Shown here in pieces: positions 44,946 through 53,072 of a stretch of DNA of 64,000 nt (the first letter of the stretch is position 1; each line of letters begins with the position of its first letter). The position numbers and the translations under genes are program-made. The stretch lies in NCBI GenBank assembly GCA_963698735.1, contig CAVOSA010000006.1, positions 24,755 to 88,754 of the forward strand, in the 5' to 3' direction. The notes below the pieces were generated by a model. That model was not told the DNA's origin. It searched no databases and saw nothing but the letters and a program-made list of their open reading frames with translations. This DNA is from RPQJ01 sp963698735 (GTDB taxonomy: Bacteria > Pseudomonadota > Gammaproteobacteria > Steroidobacterales > Steroidobacteraceae).

Positions 44946-45755
44946 ATGACAAGAGCAGCAGCCGGCAACGCCATGCGCGTCTTCACGACACTGTGTCTCG
45001 CGTTCGCGAGCGCGGGGGCAAACGCGGTCCCGTTCTATTGGACGGACTGGACGGGCGCCGACCTCGACCCGGGCGTCGGGTTCCGGGCGCAAGGCACGAT
45101 TACGACGTCCACGACCAGTCTGACCGTGACTTACACGAATCCGAGGGGAGTCGGGTTCTACCAGCCGAGCGGAGGCGCCGACTACTACTCGGGAGGCTCC
45201 GGGCCGACATCGCCGTACACCAGTTCGCTCGTCGACAACCGGCCGACCGGCACCGACATCATTGCGCTGCGCTACGCCGGAACCCAGACGCTGCAATTCT
45301 CGGCGACGATCGCCAATCCGGTTTTCGCGTTCGTCAGTCTCAATGGCAACGGTTACGCGTTCGACCAGGACTTCGAGATCCTGAGCCTGGGCGGCGTCGA
45401 CGGCAACGCATGTGGTTACTGGGGCTGCGGCGGTGCCGGCAAAGTGGTCGTGGACCTCGGCAATGGGGTTTTTGAATACAGGCTCATCGCCAACAACGTG
45501 GGTGGCCCGGAGCCGCACGGCGCTCTGCGTTTTACCGGCGCATTCGACACCGTGACCTGGCGGAGCCTTACCGACGAGTATTGGAACGGATTCACCGTCG
45601 GCGTGCAGGGAACGGCCGCTGAGGTATTGCCGTGCGAGGAAGACCCGACGCTGCCCCAGTGCAACCCGAATAGCGTCCCTGAGCCCGGCACGCTTGCGCT
45701 GCTCGGCCTCGGCCTGGTGGGACTTGGCTTCACGCGCCGACGCAAAGCCTCGTAA
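44946..45755 (+). CDS. PEP-CTERM sorted exported protein
   Basis: A 269-residue secreted protein with an N-terminal signal peptide (about residues 1-27, ending ASAGANA) and a C-terminal sorting signal. That signal is VPEPGTLALLGLGLVGLGF followed by TRRRKAS: the VPEP box, hydrophobic helix and Arg-rich end of PEP-CTERM proteins. In such systems exosortase recognises the tail, and the proteins are linked to exopolysaccharide. The body is rich in Gly, Thr and aromatic residues and probably beta-structured. No exosortase gene lies in the window. ATG 44946 has GGGGGAA upstream; an intrinsic terminator follows. Confidence 0.9.
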   Translation: MTRAAAGNAMRVFTTLCLAFASAGANAVPFYWTDWTGADLDPGVGFRAQGTITTSTTSLTVTYTNPRGVGFYQPSGGADYYSGGSGPTSPYTSSLVDNRPTGTDIIALRYAGTQTLQFSATIANPVFAFVSLNGNGYAFDQDFEILSLGGVDGNACGYWGCGGAGKVVVDLGNGVFEYRLIANNVGGPEPHGALRFTGAFDTVTWRSLTDEYWNGFTVGVQGTAAEVLPCEEDPTLPQCNPNSVPEPGTLALLGLGLVGLGFTRRRKAS

Positions 45756-45777
45756 GCGATACGCTCAGGGCGACATG

Positions 45778-45808
45778 GAAACCCGGCCTAGTGCCGGGTT
45801 TCTTTTTT
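45778..45808 (+). terminator. Intrinsic terminator of the PEP-CTERM gene
   Basis: GAAACCCGGC pairs with GCCGGGTTTC across a short loop and is followed by TTTTTT, starting 22 bp after the stop codon. Confidence 0.8.
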
Positions 45809-45982
45809 CCATTCTTGCCCGTGAGTTCCTTGCCCCGGGCTTCGATCGCGCGACGACTTATACCTGCACGGGATTCCGCAAGCCCGAATTGTGTCCTTGA
45901 TGCAGGGCGCTATCCTGCCCGTGAGGGGGCGGTTGACGCGCCGCTCGTGGTGCGCCCTGTCTCCATCGGTAAGGAGCTAACC

Positions 45983-46429
45983 ATGAAACGGATTCTCTTG
46001 GGACTCGCACTCGCAGCCGTGTCCTGCATGGCCATTGCGGACGACAAGGTCAATGAGACTGCAAAGGCTGACTTCGCGGCTTATTGCGCGTCGTGTCACG
46101 GGATCGACGGCACGGGCAATGGTCCGATGGCCGATTCCCTGAAGATCAAGCCAACCGACTTGACGGTGATCAGCAAGAAGAACAACGGCCATTTTCCCTA
46201 CACGATGTTGCGCAAGACGATCGAGGGCACGGAGCTTGGACTGGCGCGCGCCCATGGCCCGCGGGAAATGCCCGTCTGGGGTCCGGTCTTCCGCCAGGAA
46301 CCTGAGGCTGTTGTGCCCGGCGGCGTGAGCGGAGGCTACGGTGCCGGTATCGACCAGTGCATCCATTTCGCGGCCAGGGCGAGAATCATGAACATCGTGG
46401 ACTACATCGAGTCCATTCAGAAGAAGTAG
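45983..46429 (+). CDS. Periplasmic c-type cytochrome
   Basis: A 148-residue monoheme cytochrome c. A signal peptide (MKRILLGLALAAVSCMAIA) precedes a CASCH heme-attachment motif (about residues 35-39) in FAAYCASCHGIDGTGNGP. A likely axial Met is in GPREMPVWG, and the C-terminal helix IMNIVDYIESIQKK is typical of class I cytochromes. An unusual insertion, PEAVVPGGVSGGYGAGIDQ, lies before the last helix. RBS AAGGAG precedes ATG 45983. It faces a multi-Cys Tat-exported cytochrome gene; the two may exchange electrons. Confidence 0.85.
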   Translation: MKRILLGLALAAVSCMAIADDKVNETAKADFAAYCASCHGIDGTGNGPMADSLKIKPTDLTVISKKNNGHFPYTMLRKTIEGTELGLARAHGPREMPVWGPVFRQEPEAVVPGGVSGGYGAGIDQCIHFAARARIMNIVDYIESIQKK

Positions 46430-46546
46430 CCGTCAGGAAATAGCCTGAGCCGTTAACCAATTCAGAGCCAGTGCGCTGCCAACTGGTGCCTGGTCGGCGC
46501 ACTCGGCTGAAGACGGTCGGATGTCATTGGTCCAACGAGCGGAGCA

Positions 46547-47383
46547 CTAATCCGTGTGGTCGGTGTGGCACATGAGGCAATCCATGTGACCCTGCTGATT
46601 CCATCCTTTTGCCTTCTGCGTTGGTGTGTCGGGTCCGTGGCACCGGGTGCAGTGCTCGGTCTCCGCCGATGGCGTCCAGACCGCCGGCGTCCACTTGCCC
46701 TCGAAGAACTGGTTCAGGTGATCCGTGACGACATAGACGACTTCGCCGGACACCTTCGCGCAGCGCTCCTTCTTGGCATCGGACGCGAGGTTGGCGTCTG
46801 CTGCCATCGCCCAACTCGACAGTGACGTGTGGCAGAGCGGCGTCTTGGCCCTGGCCTTGACCTGCTTCGGCATCTTCGAGAGGTCGTCGAACCGTTCGGT
46901 CGGGAAATCCTGGCCTGCGTACCAGTAGAACAGCCGGTCGACGATCTGGCTGTTCTGCTGCCACGCGTCGCGCACCTCGCCGTACGTGACCATGTTGATG
47001 ATGGTGGACGCGCCCGCCAATGCACCGCAGAGGGTGCCATGGCCGCCGAAGCCAGCTGCTGCGTGGGCCATCAGCATGTCGGGCATGGTCGTCCACGGAT
47101 AGCCAACCTTCTCCTTGAGCAGGCCGAGCAGGCTGAGGTACGAAGCGTTGCCGCAGCCACCTGTCTTCTTGTCGAGGTAGATGCGGTAGGCGCGCCGTCC
47201 CGCTTCCAGCGGATCGAGGGTTACCCATTTCCATGGGAGGGGTGGTGCGCCTGCCGGCGACGCAGCAGGGGCAGCGTGGGCGGTCAATGCACTTCCAATG
47301 CCGCCACCCGCAACCAATGCGGCCGAGGCGGTCAGGACGTCGCGACGGGAAACAAACGCCAGGTTACTTTCGTGCGACTTCAT
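46547..47383 (-). CDS. Tat-exported split-Soret-like cytochrome c
   Basis: A 278-residue protein with a Tat signal (FVSRRDVLTASAALVAGGG) and two CxxCH heme motifs near the C-terminus (CTRCHGPD and CLMCHTDH). The central part has GFGGHGTLCGALAGAS plus further spaced cysteines, resembling the C-GCAxxG-C-C redox domain and the split-Soret cytochromes of sulfate reducers. It is probably a folded periplasmic electron carrier or oxidoreductase binding heme and another cofactor. Physiological partners are unknown. It converges on the monoheme cytochrome gene and lies downstream of the sulfatase operon on the same strand. Confidence 0.75.
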   Translation of the reverse strand: MKSHESNLAFVSRRDVLTASAALVAGGGIGSALTAHAAPAASPAGAPPLPWKWVTLDPLEAGRRAYRIYLDKKTGGCGNASYLSLLGLLKEKVGYPWTTMPDMLMAHAAAGFGGHGTLCGALAGASTIINMVTYGEVRDAWQQNSQIVDRLFYWYAGQDFPTERFDDLSKMPKQVKARAKTPLCHTSLSSWAMAADANLASDAKKERCAKVSGEVVYVVTDHLNQFFEGKWTPAVWTPSAETEHCTRCHGPDTPTQKAKGWNQQGHMDCLMCHTDHTD

Positions 47384-47466
47384 GTGGACCTCCGATCCGC
47401 GACCGACGGTTTCTGTCGCTCACGATCGGAGGCGATCACGCCCGTCGGACTTTGGATGGCTGGTCC

Positions 47467-47578
47467 AATTATCGCCCCGCACGCGCGAGGCTGGCGATTG
47501 CCAGCCTGCGCGAAGCGATAATTACTAAACCCTAGCGGGTTACGGAGATTCCGTATGCAGCAGGCGCTTTGCGCCTGC
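47467..47578. terminator. Array of four consecutive hairpins
   Basis: Four stem-loops follow one another. A long nested one (47467-47523) has outer arms AATTATCGC/GCGATAATT and inner arms AGGCTGGC/GCCAGCCT. AACCC-TAGC-GGGTT is at 47528-47541, TACGGA-GAT-TCCGTA at 47541-47555 and GCAGGCGC-TTT-GCGCCTGC at 47560-47578. They lie between the last gene of the sulfatase operon and the Tat cytochrome gene and probably form a terminator/processing region. Only weak T or A tracts are present. Confidence 0.55.
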
Positions 47579-47591
47579 GCATGCAAAAACC

Positions 47592-47945
47592 CTACCTCAC
47601 GCCGACTCGATTGACGGGTCCGCCACGGTTCGCCGGCGTGTTTATGCCCGGGGCCGGCGTCACGCCGACGCCCGGAGCTCCAACTCCAACGCCTGGGGTT
47701 CCAACTCCAACGCCCGGCGCTCCAACTCCAACGCCTGGGGCTCCAACCCCAACGCCCGGCGCGCCGACGCCCACGGTCGATCGGCGTGCGACGCCTGCAT
47801 AACTTACCGGCGTGACCGGCGCTCCAATCACGGCCCCAGCAGTCGCCACCAGGTTGATGCGCTGGCTCGATACTTCGCCATTGCAGAGCCCAAGCGCTGC
47901 CGTGGCGAAGAGGATCCGCGTGTACTTATGCATGCTGCAGTTCAT
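47592..47945 (-). CDS. Small exported protein with VGVGAPG repeats
   Basis: A 117-residue protein with an N-terminal hydrophobic segment (IRILFATAALGLCNG-like, about residues 8-24) and the block AVIGAPVTPVSYAGVARR. Five heptapeptide repeats (VGVGAPG, one with Thr for Ala) follow, then a Pro/Asn/Arg tail. The repeats are elastin-like and probably disordered. The block is shared with the small protein at 48727-49230 (VGAPLTPVSVAGVARR). Its ATG overlaps the stop of the upstream DUF2092 gene by 4 bp. The C-terminal domain of its paralogue is missing here. Function unknown. Confidence 0.65.
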   Translation of the reverse strand: MNCSMHKYTRILFATAALGLCNGEVSSQRINLVATAGAVIGAPVTPVSYAGVARRSTVGVGAPGVGVGAPGVGVGAPGVGVGTPGVGVGAPGVGVTPAPGINTPANRGGPVNRVGVR

Positions 47946-48730
47946 GGTTTCGCTCCTGCGGGTGCCTCGGGGGGTAGTTCGTCCAGCCCGATGAGTTGAT
48001 CGGCGCCGATCTGCCGCGTTCCGGCGGGCGGCGTGAACTGGAACATGGCCGGATCAGCGGTGAAGCCAGACTTCCAGCGTTTGACGCGCAGCGTGTACTG
48101 CGGTGCGCCGGCGACCGTCTTGCTCGTAATGACCAGCTTGCGTGGGAACGGTTTGTCGCCAACCTCGACCCAGATCTGCCAATCGGTGTCGAAGTTGCGG
48201 AAGGCCAGGTGCTCGCATTCCACGCCGTCCACGACGCCGCGTCCGACATGCTTTGCGTCCAGTACATCCGCGACGAGTGCCTCGTAGGGCCGCGACAGCA
48301 GCAGGTCAGCGCCCGGCACCGCTATGCCATGCCCGGCCCGCAGCGCCTCGATGAGCTGGTCTACCGTCCCCGGCAGCGCGAACTGCGCGTAGGCATCCAT
48401 GCTCTTGCCGTGAACGGTCGCTGTCTTGCCGTCGAAGTAGAGCGCGACGTCGGCATAGCCGCCGACGCGATGGGCCCGCAGTCTGTCTGGACGACTCAGA
48501 GTCAGCGAGCCGGAGTTCGTGAACTGGATCTTCTCGAGTTCCGGCGTAACCGCTTCGATGTCGCTGTCGAAGTCGAGTTCGATCGTCTGCAGACTGCTGA
48601 CGTAGCTGGACGCGGACTTGAGAATGGCCTTGGCGTCGGCTGCGGTCGACTGCCCATGCGCCGCTCCAGCCATCCCGACAAGGATCGATGCAAGGCAGGG
48701 CAGCACGGCCCGGATTTCGCGTCTGCTCAT
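47942..48730 (-). CDS. DUF2092-family exported protein, copy 2
   Basis: A 262-residue periplasmic protein of the DUF2092 type (LolA/LolB-like fold). The signal peptide is about residues 1-27 (ending GAAHGQ). The body has alternating strands typical of lipid-binding half-barrels, and signature-like blocks SRPDRLRAHRVGGYAD, LYFDGKTATVHGK and FPRKLVITSKTVAGAPQYTL. It is a clear paralogue of the 49227-50033 protein, with parallel blocks QRPDRMRADRVGD and PRKFVITTLDVAGAPQFAV. ATG overlaps the preceding small-protein stop by 4 bp. A role in carrying a hydrophobic ligand across the periplasm is plausible but unproven. Confidence 0.82.
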   Translation of the reverse strand: MSRREIRAVLPCLASILVGMAGAAHGQSTAADAKAILKSASSYVSSLQTIELDFDSDIEAVTPELEKIQFTNSGSLTLSRPDRLRAHRVGGYADVALYFDGKTATVHGKSMDAYAQFALPGTVDQLIEALRAGHGIAVPGADLLLSRPYEALVADVLDAKHVGRGVVDGVECEHLAFRNFDTDWQIWVEVGDKPFPRKLVITSKTVAGAPQYTLRVKRWKSGFTADPAMFQFTPPAGTRQIGADQLIGLDELPPEAPAGAKP

Positions 48731-49230
48731 GGCTTGGACGTCACGTAGACGAGGTTGTTGCCCTGGAAGGCGGCGCGAAAATAGTTGGCACCGCATTTCG
48801 AATACTCGACGCCGCCGGATGTGACCTGGCTGCAGCCTGCCGGAAGCGCAGTGACCACAGTGCCCAGCGGCAGGGCCTGGCCTGTACCCGCAGCCTGCTG
48901 CTGCGCCGTCGCCGACTGTTGCTGTGCGGTCGCAGACTGCTGCTGGGCCGTGGCTGATTGCTGCTGGGCCGTCGCGGCCTGCTGCTGGGCCGTCGCTGCC
49001 TGGGCATTCGCCTGGCCGGCGACCGCCGCCGTCTCGCTCGCCACCACGACCGTGCGCCGCGTCGTGCGGCGGGCGACGCCCGCGACGCTGACCGGTGTCA
49101 GCGGCGCGCCAACGATTGCATGCGCATCCGGTAGCACGCGCAGCGAGGCAGGGGGCTCCGGCAGCAGTTGTGCCGCCGCGAGCACCAGCGTTGGCACCAG
49201 GAACATTGCAAACCTGCGCGATTCGATCAT
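48727..49230 (-). CDS. Small exported protein with ATAQQQ repeats and DUF6515-like end
   Basis: A 167-residue protein. A signal-like N-terminus precedes VGAPLTPVSVAGVARRTTRR. Five heptapeptide repeats of ATAQQQ(S/A) follow (about residues 79-113). The C-terminal domain is LPAGCSQVTSGGVEYSKCG then NYFRAAFQGNNLVYVT, resembling the DUF6515 group with two cysteines that could pair. The Gln-rich repeats are probably a flexible spacer or coiled coil. It overlaps both neighbouring DUF2092 genes by 4 bp each (ATGA). It pairs with the upstream DUF2092 gene just as 47592-47945 pairs with the second copy. Confidence 0.68.
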   Translation of the reverse strand: MIESRRFAMFLVPTLVLAAAQLLPEPPASLRVLPDAHAIVGAPLTPVSVAGVARRTTRRTVVVASETAAVAGQANAQAATAQQQAATAQQQSATAQQQSATAQQQSATAQQQAAGTGQALPLGTVVTALPAGCSQVTSGGVEYSKCGANYFRAAFQGNNLVYVTSKP

Positions 49231-50033
49231 GGCGTTGCTCCCGAGTTGGACACTGGCACGAAGTCGATTCGCTTTGCTCCGGCCGGGGGGGTGAACTGGA
49301 ACTGTCCGGCGCTCACGTCAGGGCTGGTGGTCCAGTTGTTCACGACCACTGCAAACTGCGGCGCACCGGCCACATCCAGCGTGGTGATGACGAACTTGCG
49401 CGGCACGGGCGTGGAGTCGTCCTCGATCCAGACCTGCCAGTCGACGTCGTCACCGCGGAACGCGAGGTGGTCGCAGCGTACGCCGCCGATAAACGACTTG
49501 CCGACGACGAAGCCGGAGTTCGAATCCGCCATCAGCCGCTGGTACGCGTCAGTCGTGATCAGGTCGCCGGCCGGAGCAATGAGGTCGAGAGAATCACGCG
49601 CAAAGTCCAGCATCTTGTCGATTGTTGCCGGCGCCGGCGAGGTCGCATACACATTGTTGACCGGGTCGAGCAGCGTCACCGTCCTGCCGTCGTAGAATAG
49701 CGACTGGCTGATGACGTCGCCGACCCGATCGGCACGCATCCTGTCCGGGCGCTGCACGACGACCCGCGAGTCACTGGCAAACTGCAGTTTCTGACCCGAC
49801 GTAAGCACGACCTCGAGCGTATTCGTCGTATCCATGCCCAGTTGTGGGAGTTGACCTACGTAGTCGGTCATCCGCTTCAGCAGCAGTGCTGCGTCTTCGC
49901 TCACCCCGGCGGATTGCGCATGGCCGGCAGCCGGCAGCAGCGCGACCGCCGCCAGGATAGCGAGGGCGCAGGCTGTGGCTCCCTTGCGCCGTGGCCTCGA
50001 GGCCAACCCGGCCGAGGTCGGTTGATTCAGCAT
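49227..50033 (-). CDS. DUF2092-family exported protein, copy 1
   Basis: A 268-residue DUF2092 protein with a long signal peptide (residues about 1-40, ending AAGHAQ). The mature region includes QLGMDTTNTLEVVLTSGQKL, VVQRPDRMRADRVGDVI and LFYDGRTVTLLDPVNNVYA. FQFTPPAGAKRIDFVPV lies near the end, matching FQFTPPAGTRQIGADQL in copy 2. LolA-like folds bind lipids or hydrophobic solutes. ATG 50033 follows AGGAAAG closely and is preferred to ATG 50069. The gene is 54 bp downstream of the small membrane-protein gene and is probably part of the sulfatase operon. Confidence 0.82.
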   Translation of the reverse strand: MLNQPTSAGLASRPRRKGATACALAILAAVALLPAAGHAQSAGVSEDAALLLKRMTDYVGQLPQLGMDTTNTLEVVLTSGQKLQFASDSRVVVQRPDRMRADRVGDVISQSLFYDGRTVTLLDPVNNVYATSPAPATIDKMLDFARDSLDLIAPAGDLITTDAYQRLMADSNSGFVVGKSFIGGVRCDHLAFRGDDVDWQVWIEDDSTPVPRKFVITTLDVAGAPQFAVVVNNWTTSPDVSAGQFQFTPPAGAKRIDFVPVSNSGATP

Positions 50034-50087
50034 CTTTCCTCTCCCATGTACTCTTGTAGTGTGAGTCACGCTGGCCGAGCTGCGGGG

Positions 50088-50591
50088 TCAGTTCGGCAAG
50101 TCAAGCAGCAGCTTGCGCAAGGCGCCGGGCCCGAGCACCCGGCTGAGTTCCTTGACTGCAATGAATGGCAGCAGGATTAGCAAGCCGATCAGGCATTTCG
50201 CCAGTACCTGCAGCAGAGATCGCGTCTCGTACCCGGCCAGCGTCTGGGCGAAGGCTACGCCGTGCGCCTTGCCAACGATCAGTTCCTCAATCACGGTCAA
50301 CACGACCAGCAGCAGCAGGAACTGCAGGCTCTTGCTCAGGATCGCGCCGACCAGGCGTGGTGCCCGCGTTCTTTCGCCGACGCCGACGGCTTCACCGATC
50401 AGGATGAACTTGCCGAGGATCAGGGCCTTGATGGCCGCGGTTGCGAAGCTGAATCCACCGGCGGTCGCGCCTCCAGGCAAGGTCGATTCGAAGAACATCA
50501 GCACGGCGAAGCAGACGAACAGATACACCGCGACGACCGCGTAGCTGCGCAACTCCTCGCGGGCCCGTTCCTTGATCGTCGGCTTCGACAT
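50088..50591 (-). CDS. Small inner-membrane protein
   Basis: A 167-residue membrane protein with four predicted helices (about 19-38, 48-68, 85-108, 131-150) and charged ends (MSKPTIKERAREEL; ELSRVLGPGALRKLLLDLPN). No family motif is recognised. Its ATG shares one base with the sulfatase stop (TGATG), so it is translationally coupled to the sulfatase and may anchor or assist that system. Confidence 0.7.
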   Translation of the reverse strand: MSKPTIKERAREELRSYAVVAVYLFVCFAVLMFFESTLPGGATAGGFSFATAAIKALILGKFILIGEAVGVGERTRAPRLVGAILSKSLQFLLLLVVLTVIEELIVGKAHGVAFAQTLAGYETRSLLQVLAKCLIGLLILLPFIAVKELSRVLGPGALRKLLLDLPN

Positions 50592-52960
50592 CAGGGCCGA
50601 ACCTCCACCGTCACTTTCGGGATGTGTCCGGTGAAGCGCGAAGCATGCTCGGACCCGATCGCCTCGACCACCGGTGTGCCCAGGTCGACACCCACGTCGG
50701 CCGTCTCGTCCGCCGAGAAGATGCCTGCCTGCGTGTGCGGAATCCTCGCTTCTCCCACCTTCTCGTCGTTTACGAACAGCGTGCCCGTGCCGCCCTTGCC
50801 GGGACCGCCACCGTCATACGCGAACTCGTAGCGAAGCGTGGACTTGCCGGGGGCAAGCGGCTTGCTCGACCGGACATCGAACTGCTGCAACCCGAGGAAG
50901 TTGTAGTGATAGCCCGGCACGCCGTCCTTGACGTAGAGCGACCAGCCGCCGAAGCGCCCGCCCTGCGCGAGAATCGTGCCGTTGCCGCCGCCAGCCGGCG
51001 CGTCGACTTCGGCCGTGATCGTGCTGGAGCGGTTCTTCACGTTGATGAACACGCCCTCGAGCATGCCAGTCATGCCTTCGCCGAGTGTGAGCGACGTCCG
51101 GCCCTGCATCAGGTCCGGTCGTCCGACCGCCGCAGCGTCCATGCGCTCGAACACGCGATCATCGATCGGCAGCACGTGGTACTTCTTCGCTTCCGCGAGA
51201 AAGACCGCTTGCAGGTCCGCCAGCTTTTTCGGGTCTTTCGCGGCGAGGTCGTTCGCCAGGCTGAAGTCCGAGCGCACGTCGTAGAGTTCCCAGACGTCCT
51301 GGTCCAGCGGGTGCCGGCCTTTCGCCTCCCAGGGCGCGCGGTGGATCGTCCGCGCGAACCAACCATCGTGATAGATCGCCCGGTTGCCCGCGATCTCGAA
51401 GTACTGCGTCGTGTGGCGCTCCTTGGCGCCGGCGTCATCGAACGTGTAGGCGAGACTGGTGCCTTCCATCGGTATCTGCGGTGTGCCGTCGACGATTTTT
51501 GGCTCAGGCAGGCCAGCGGCCTGCAGCACCGTCGGGGCGACGTCGATCACGTGGCTGAACTGAGAGCGGATCCCGTTCTTCGACTTGATGCCCTTGGGCC
51601 AGCTAACGACCATGCCATTGCGCGTGCCGCCGAAATCCGAGGGCACCTGTTTCATCCAGCCGAACGGAGCGTTCAGGCCAACGGCCCAGCCCGCCGCCAT
51701 GTGCGGATAGGTTTCCGGCCCGCCCCACTGATCGATGCGCTTGAGCATGTCGGGGACCTGCTCCTGCACGCCGTTGAAGTAGGTGTACTCGTTGAACATG
51801 CCGTTCTGGCCGCCTTCGCCGCTCGTGCCGTTGTCGCCGGCAATGTAGAAAACCAGCGTGTTATCTGCTTCGCCTACGTCGGCGAACGCCTTGAGCATCC
51901 GCCCGATCTCATGATCGGTGTAGTCGGCGTACGCGGCGAAGACCTCGGCCTGGCGCGTGAACAGTCGCTTTTCGTCGGCCGACAGCGTGTCCCAGTCCTT
52001 GATTGCCGATGGCTTCGGCGCGAGCTTGGTGCCGGCGGGTACGACGCCGAGTTGAATCTGCCGAGCCAGCGTCTGTTCGCGCAGGGTGTCCCAACCCATG
52101 TCGAACTTGCCCTGCCACTTCGCGATCCATTCTTTCGGCACGTGGTGTGGCGCGTGGGTGGCACCCGGCGCGAAATAGACGAACGCTGGCTTGCCGGGCG
52201 TGAGGGCCTTCTGGTACTTGATCCACGCCACCGCCTTGTCGGTCATGTCGGTCATGAAGTGGTAGTTCGGGTCGTCCGGCAACTCGACCTGTGCAAAGCC
52301 GTCGTACAGGTATGGCGCCCACTGGTTGGTTTCACCACCGAGGAAACCGTAGAACTTGTCGAAGCCCTGGTGCGTCGGCCAGCGGTCGAAGGGTCCGGCC
52401 ACGCTGGTTTCCCAGGCCGGCGTTTCGTGCCATTTGCCGAAGGCGGCCGTGGCGTACCCGTTCAGCCGCAGCATTTCGGCGAGCGGGGCCGTCGCATTCG
52501 GTATCTGGCCGGTCGAGCCCGGCATCGAGGTCGCCATTTCGGTGATGAATCCCATGTTCACCGTGTGGTGATTGCGCCCGGACTTGAGCGCCGCACGGGT
52601 CGGGGAGCAGAGGGCGGTAGTATGGAAATTGTTGTAGCGCAGCCCCTGCTGTGCCAGACCGTCGAGCGTCGGCATCGGCACGGGGCCGCCGAACGTGGAC
52701 GGCACGCCGAAACCCATGTCGTCGACGAGCACGATCACGACGTTGGGTGCCCCCTCGGGCGCCTTGACCTGGAAGCGCGGTGGCGCCTTGACCTTGCTGA
52801 CGTCAACTTCGCTGTACACGGGGCGCGCAGGTTCCTGCAGGGGCAGCGCCGTGCGGTCGAGCTTGTCCGCCGCGTGTTGCGCAATTGCTGCGGTTGAGGC
52901 CGACGACGCGAGCGCGATTGCCACGGCGACACCGAACCTTCTGCAGGTGAATTCAGGCAT
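50591..52960 (-). CDS. Exported formylglycine-dependent arylsulfatase
   Basis: A 789-residue sulfatase. A signal peptide (about residues 1-27, ending TAAIAQ) precedes NVVIVLVDDMGFG with metal Asp80 and Asp81. The sulfatase signature LCSPTRAALKSGRNHH follows, in which Cys118 is the residue oxidised to formylglycine (C-x-P-x-R). GKWHE and FYIAGDNGTSGEGGQNG continue the active site. A C-terminal beta-domain of about 150 residues (GTILAQGGRFGGWSLYVKDG and after) is typical of the large arylsulfatase A-like group. It hydrolyses sulfate esters in the periplasm. No formylglycine-generating enzyme gene is present here. GGAGAAG precedes ATG 52960. Operon partners are the membrane protein and DUF2092 genes. 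Confidence 0.93.
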   Translation of the reverse strand: MPEFTCRRFGVAVAIALASSASTAAIAQHAADKLDRTALPLQEPARPVYSEVDVSKVKAPPRFQVKAPEGAPNVVIVLVDDMGFGVPSTFGGPVPMPTLDGLAQQGLRYNNFHTTALCSPTRAALKSGRNHHTVNMGFITEMATSMPGSTGQIPNATAPLAEMLRLNGYATAAFGKWHETPAWETSVAGPFDRWPTHQGFDKFYGFLGGETNQWAPYLYDGFAQVELPDDPNYHFMTDMTDKAVAWIKYQKALTPGKPAFVYFAPGATHAPHHVPKEWIAKWQGKFDMGWDTLREQTLARQIQLGVVPAGTKLAPKPSAIKDWDTLSADEKRLFTRQAEVFAAYADYTDHEIGRMLKAFADVGEADNTLVFYIAGDNGTSGEGGQNGMFNEYTYFNGVQEQVPDMLKRIDQWGGPETYPHMAAGWAVGLNAPFGWMKQVPSDFGGTRNGMVVSWPKGIKSKNGIRSQFSHVIDVAPTVLQAAGLPEPKIVDGTPQIPMEGTSLAYTFDDAGAKERHTTQYFEIAGNRAIYHDGWFARTIHRAPWEAKGRHPLDQDVWELYDVRSDFSLANDLAAKDPKKLADLQAVFLAEAKKYHVLPIDDRVFERMDAAAVGRPDLMQGRTSLTLGEGMTGMLEGVFINVKNRSSTITAEVDAPAGGGNGTILAQGGRFGGWSLYVKDGVPGYHYNFLGLQQFDVRSSKPLAPGKSTLRYEFAYDGGGPGKGGTGTLFVNDEKVGEARIPHTQAGIFSADETADVGVDLGTPVVEAIGSEHASRFTGHIPKVTVEVRP

Positions 52961-53072
52961 CAGCTTCTCCAACGGTCGATGCACAGGTGCCGCCCTGGGA
53001 CGAACAACCCAAGGCGGGCAGGGGCGGCCTTATGGAGCGCATCGAACTTGAATGGCTCGATGCGCGTCCGCC

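Noticed and set aside
47669..49005. Possible CRISPR-like or minisatellite arrays
   Set aside because: Both arrays are contiguous 21-bp repeats in frame inside coding sequences, without spacers; they encode heptapeptide repeats.
50624..52897. A 757-codon plus-strand frame opposite the sulfatase
   Set aside because: Arg/His/Val-rich antisense shadow; the minus strand carries complete sulfatase motifs.
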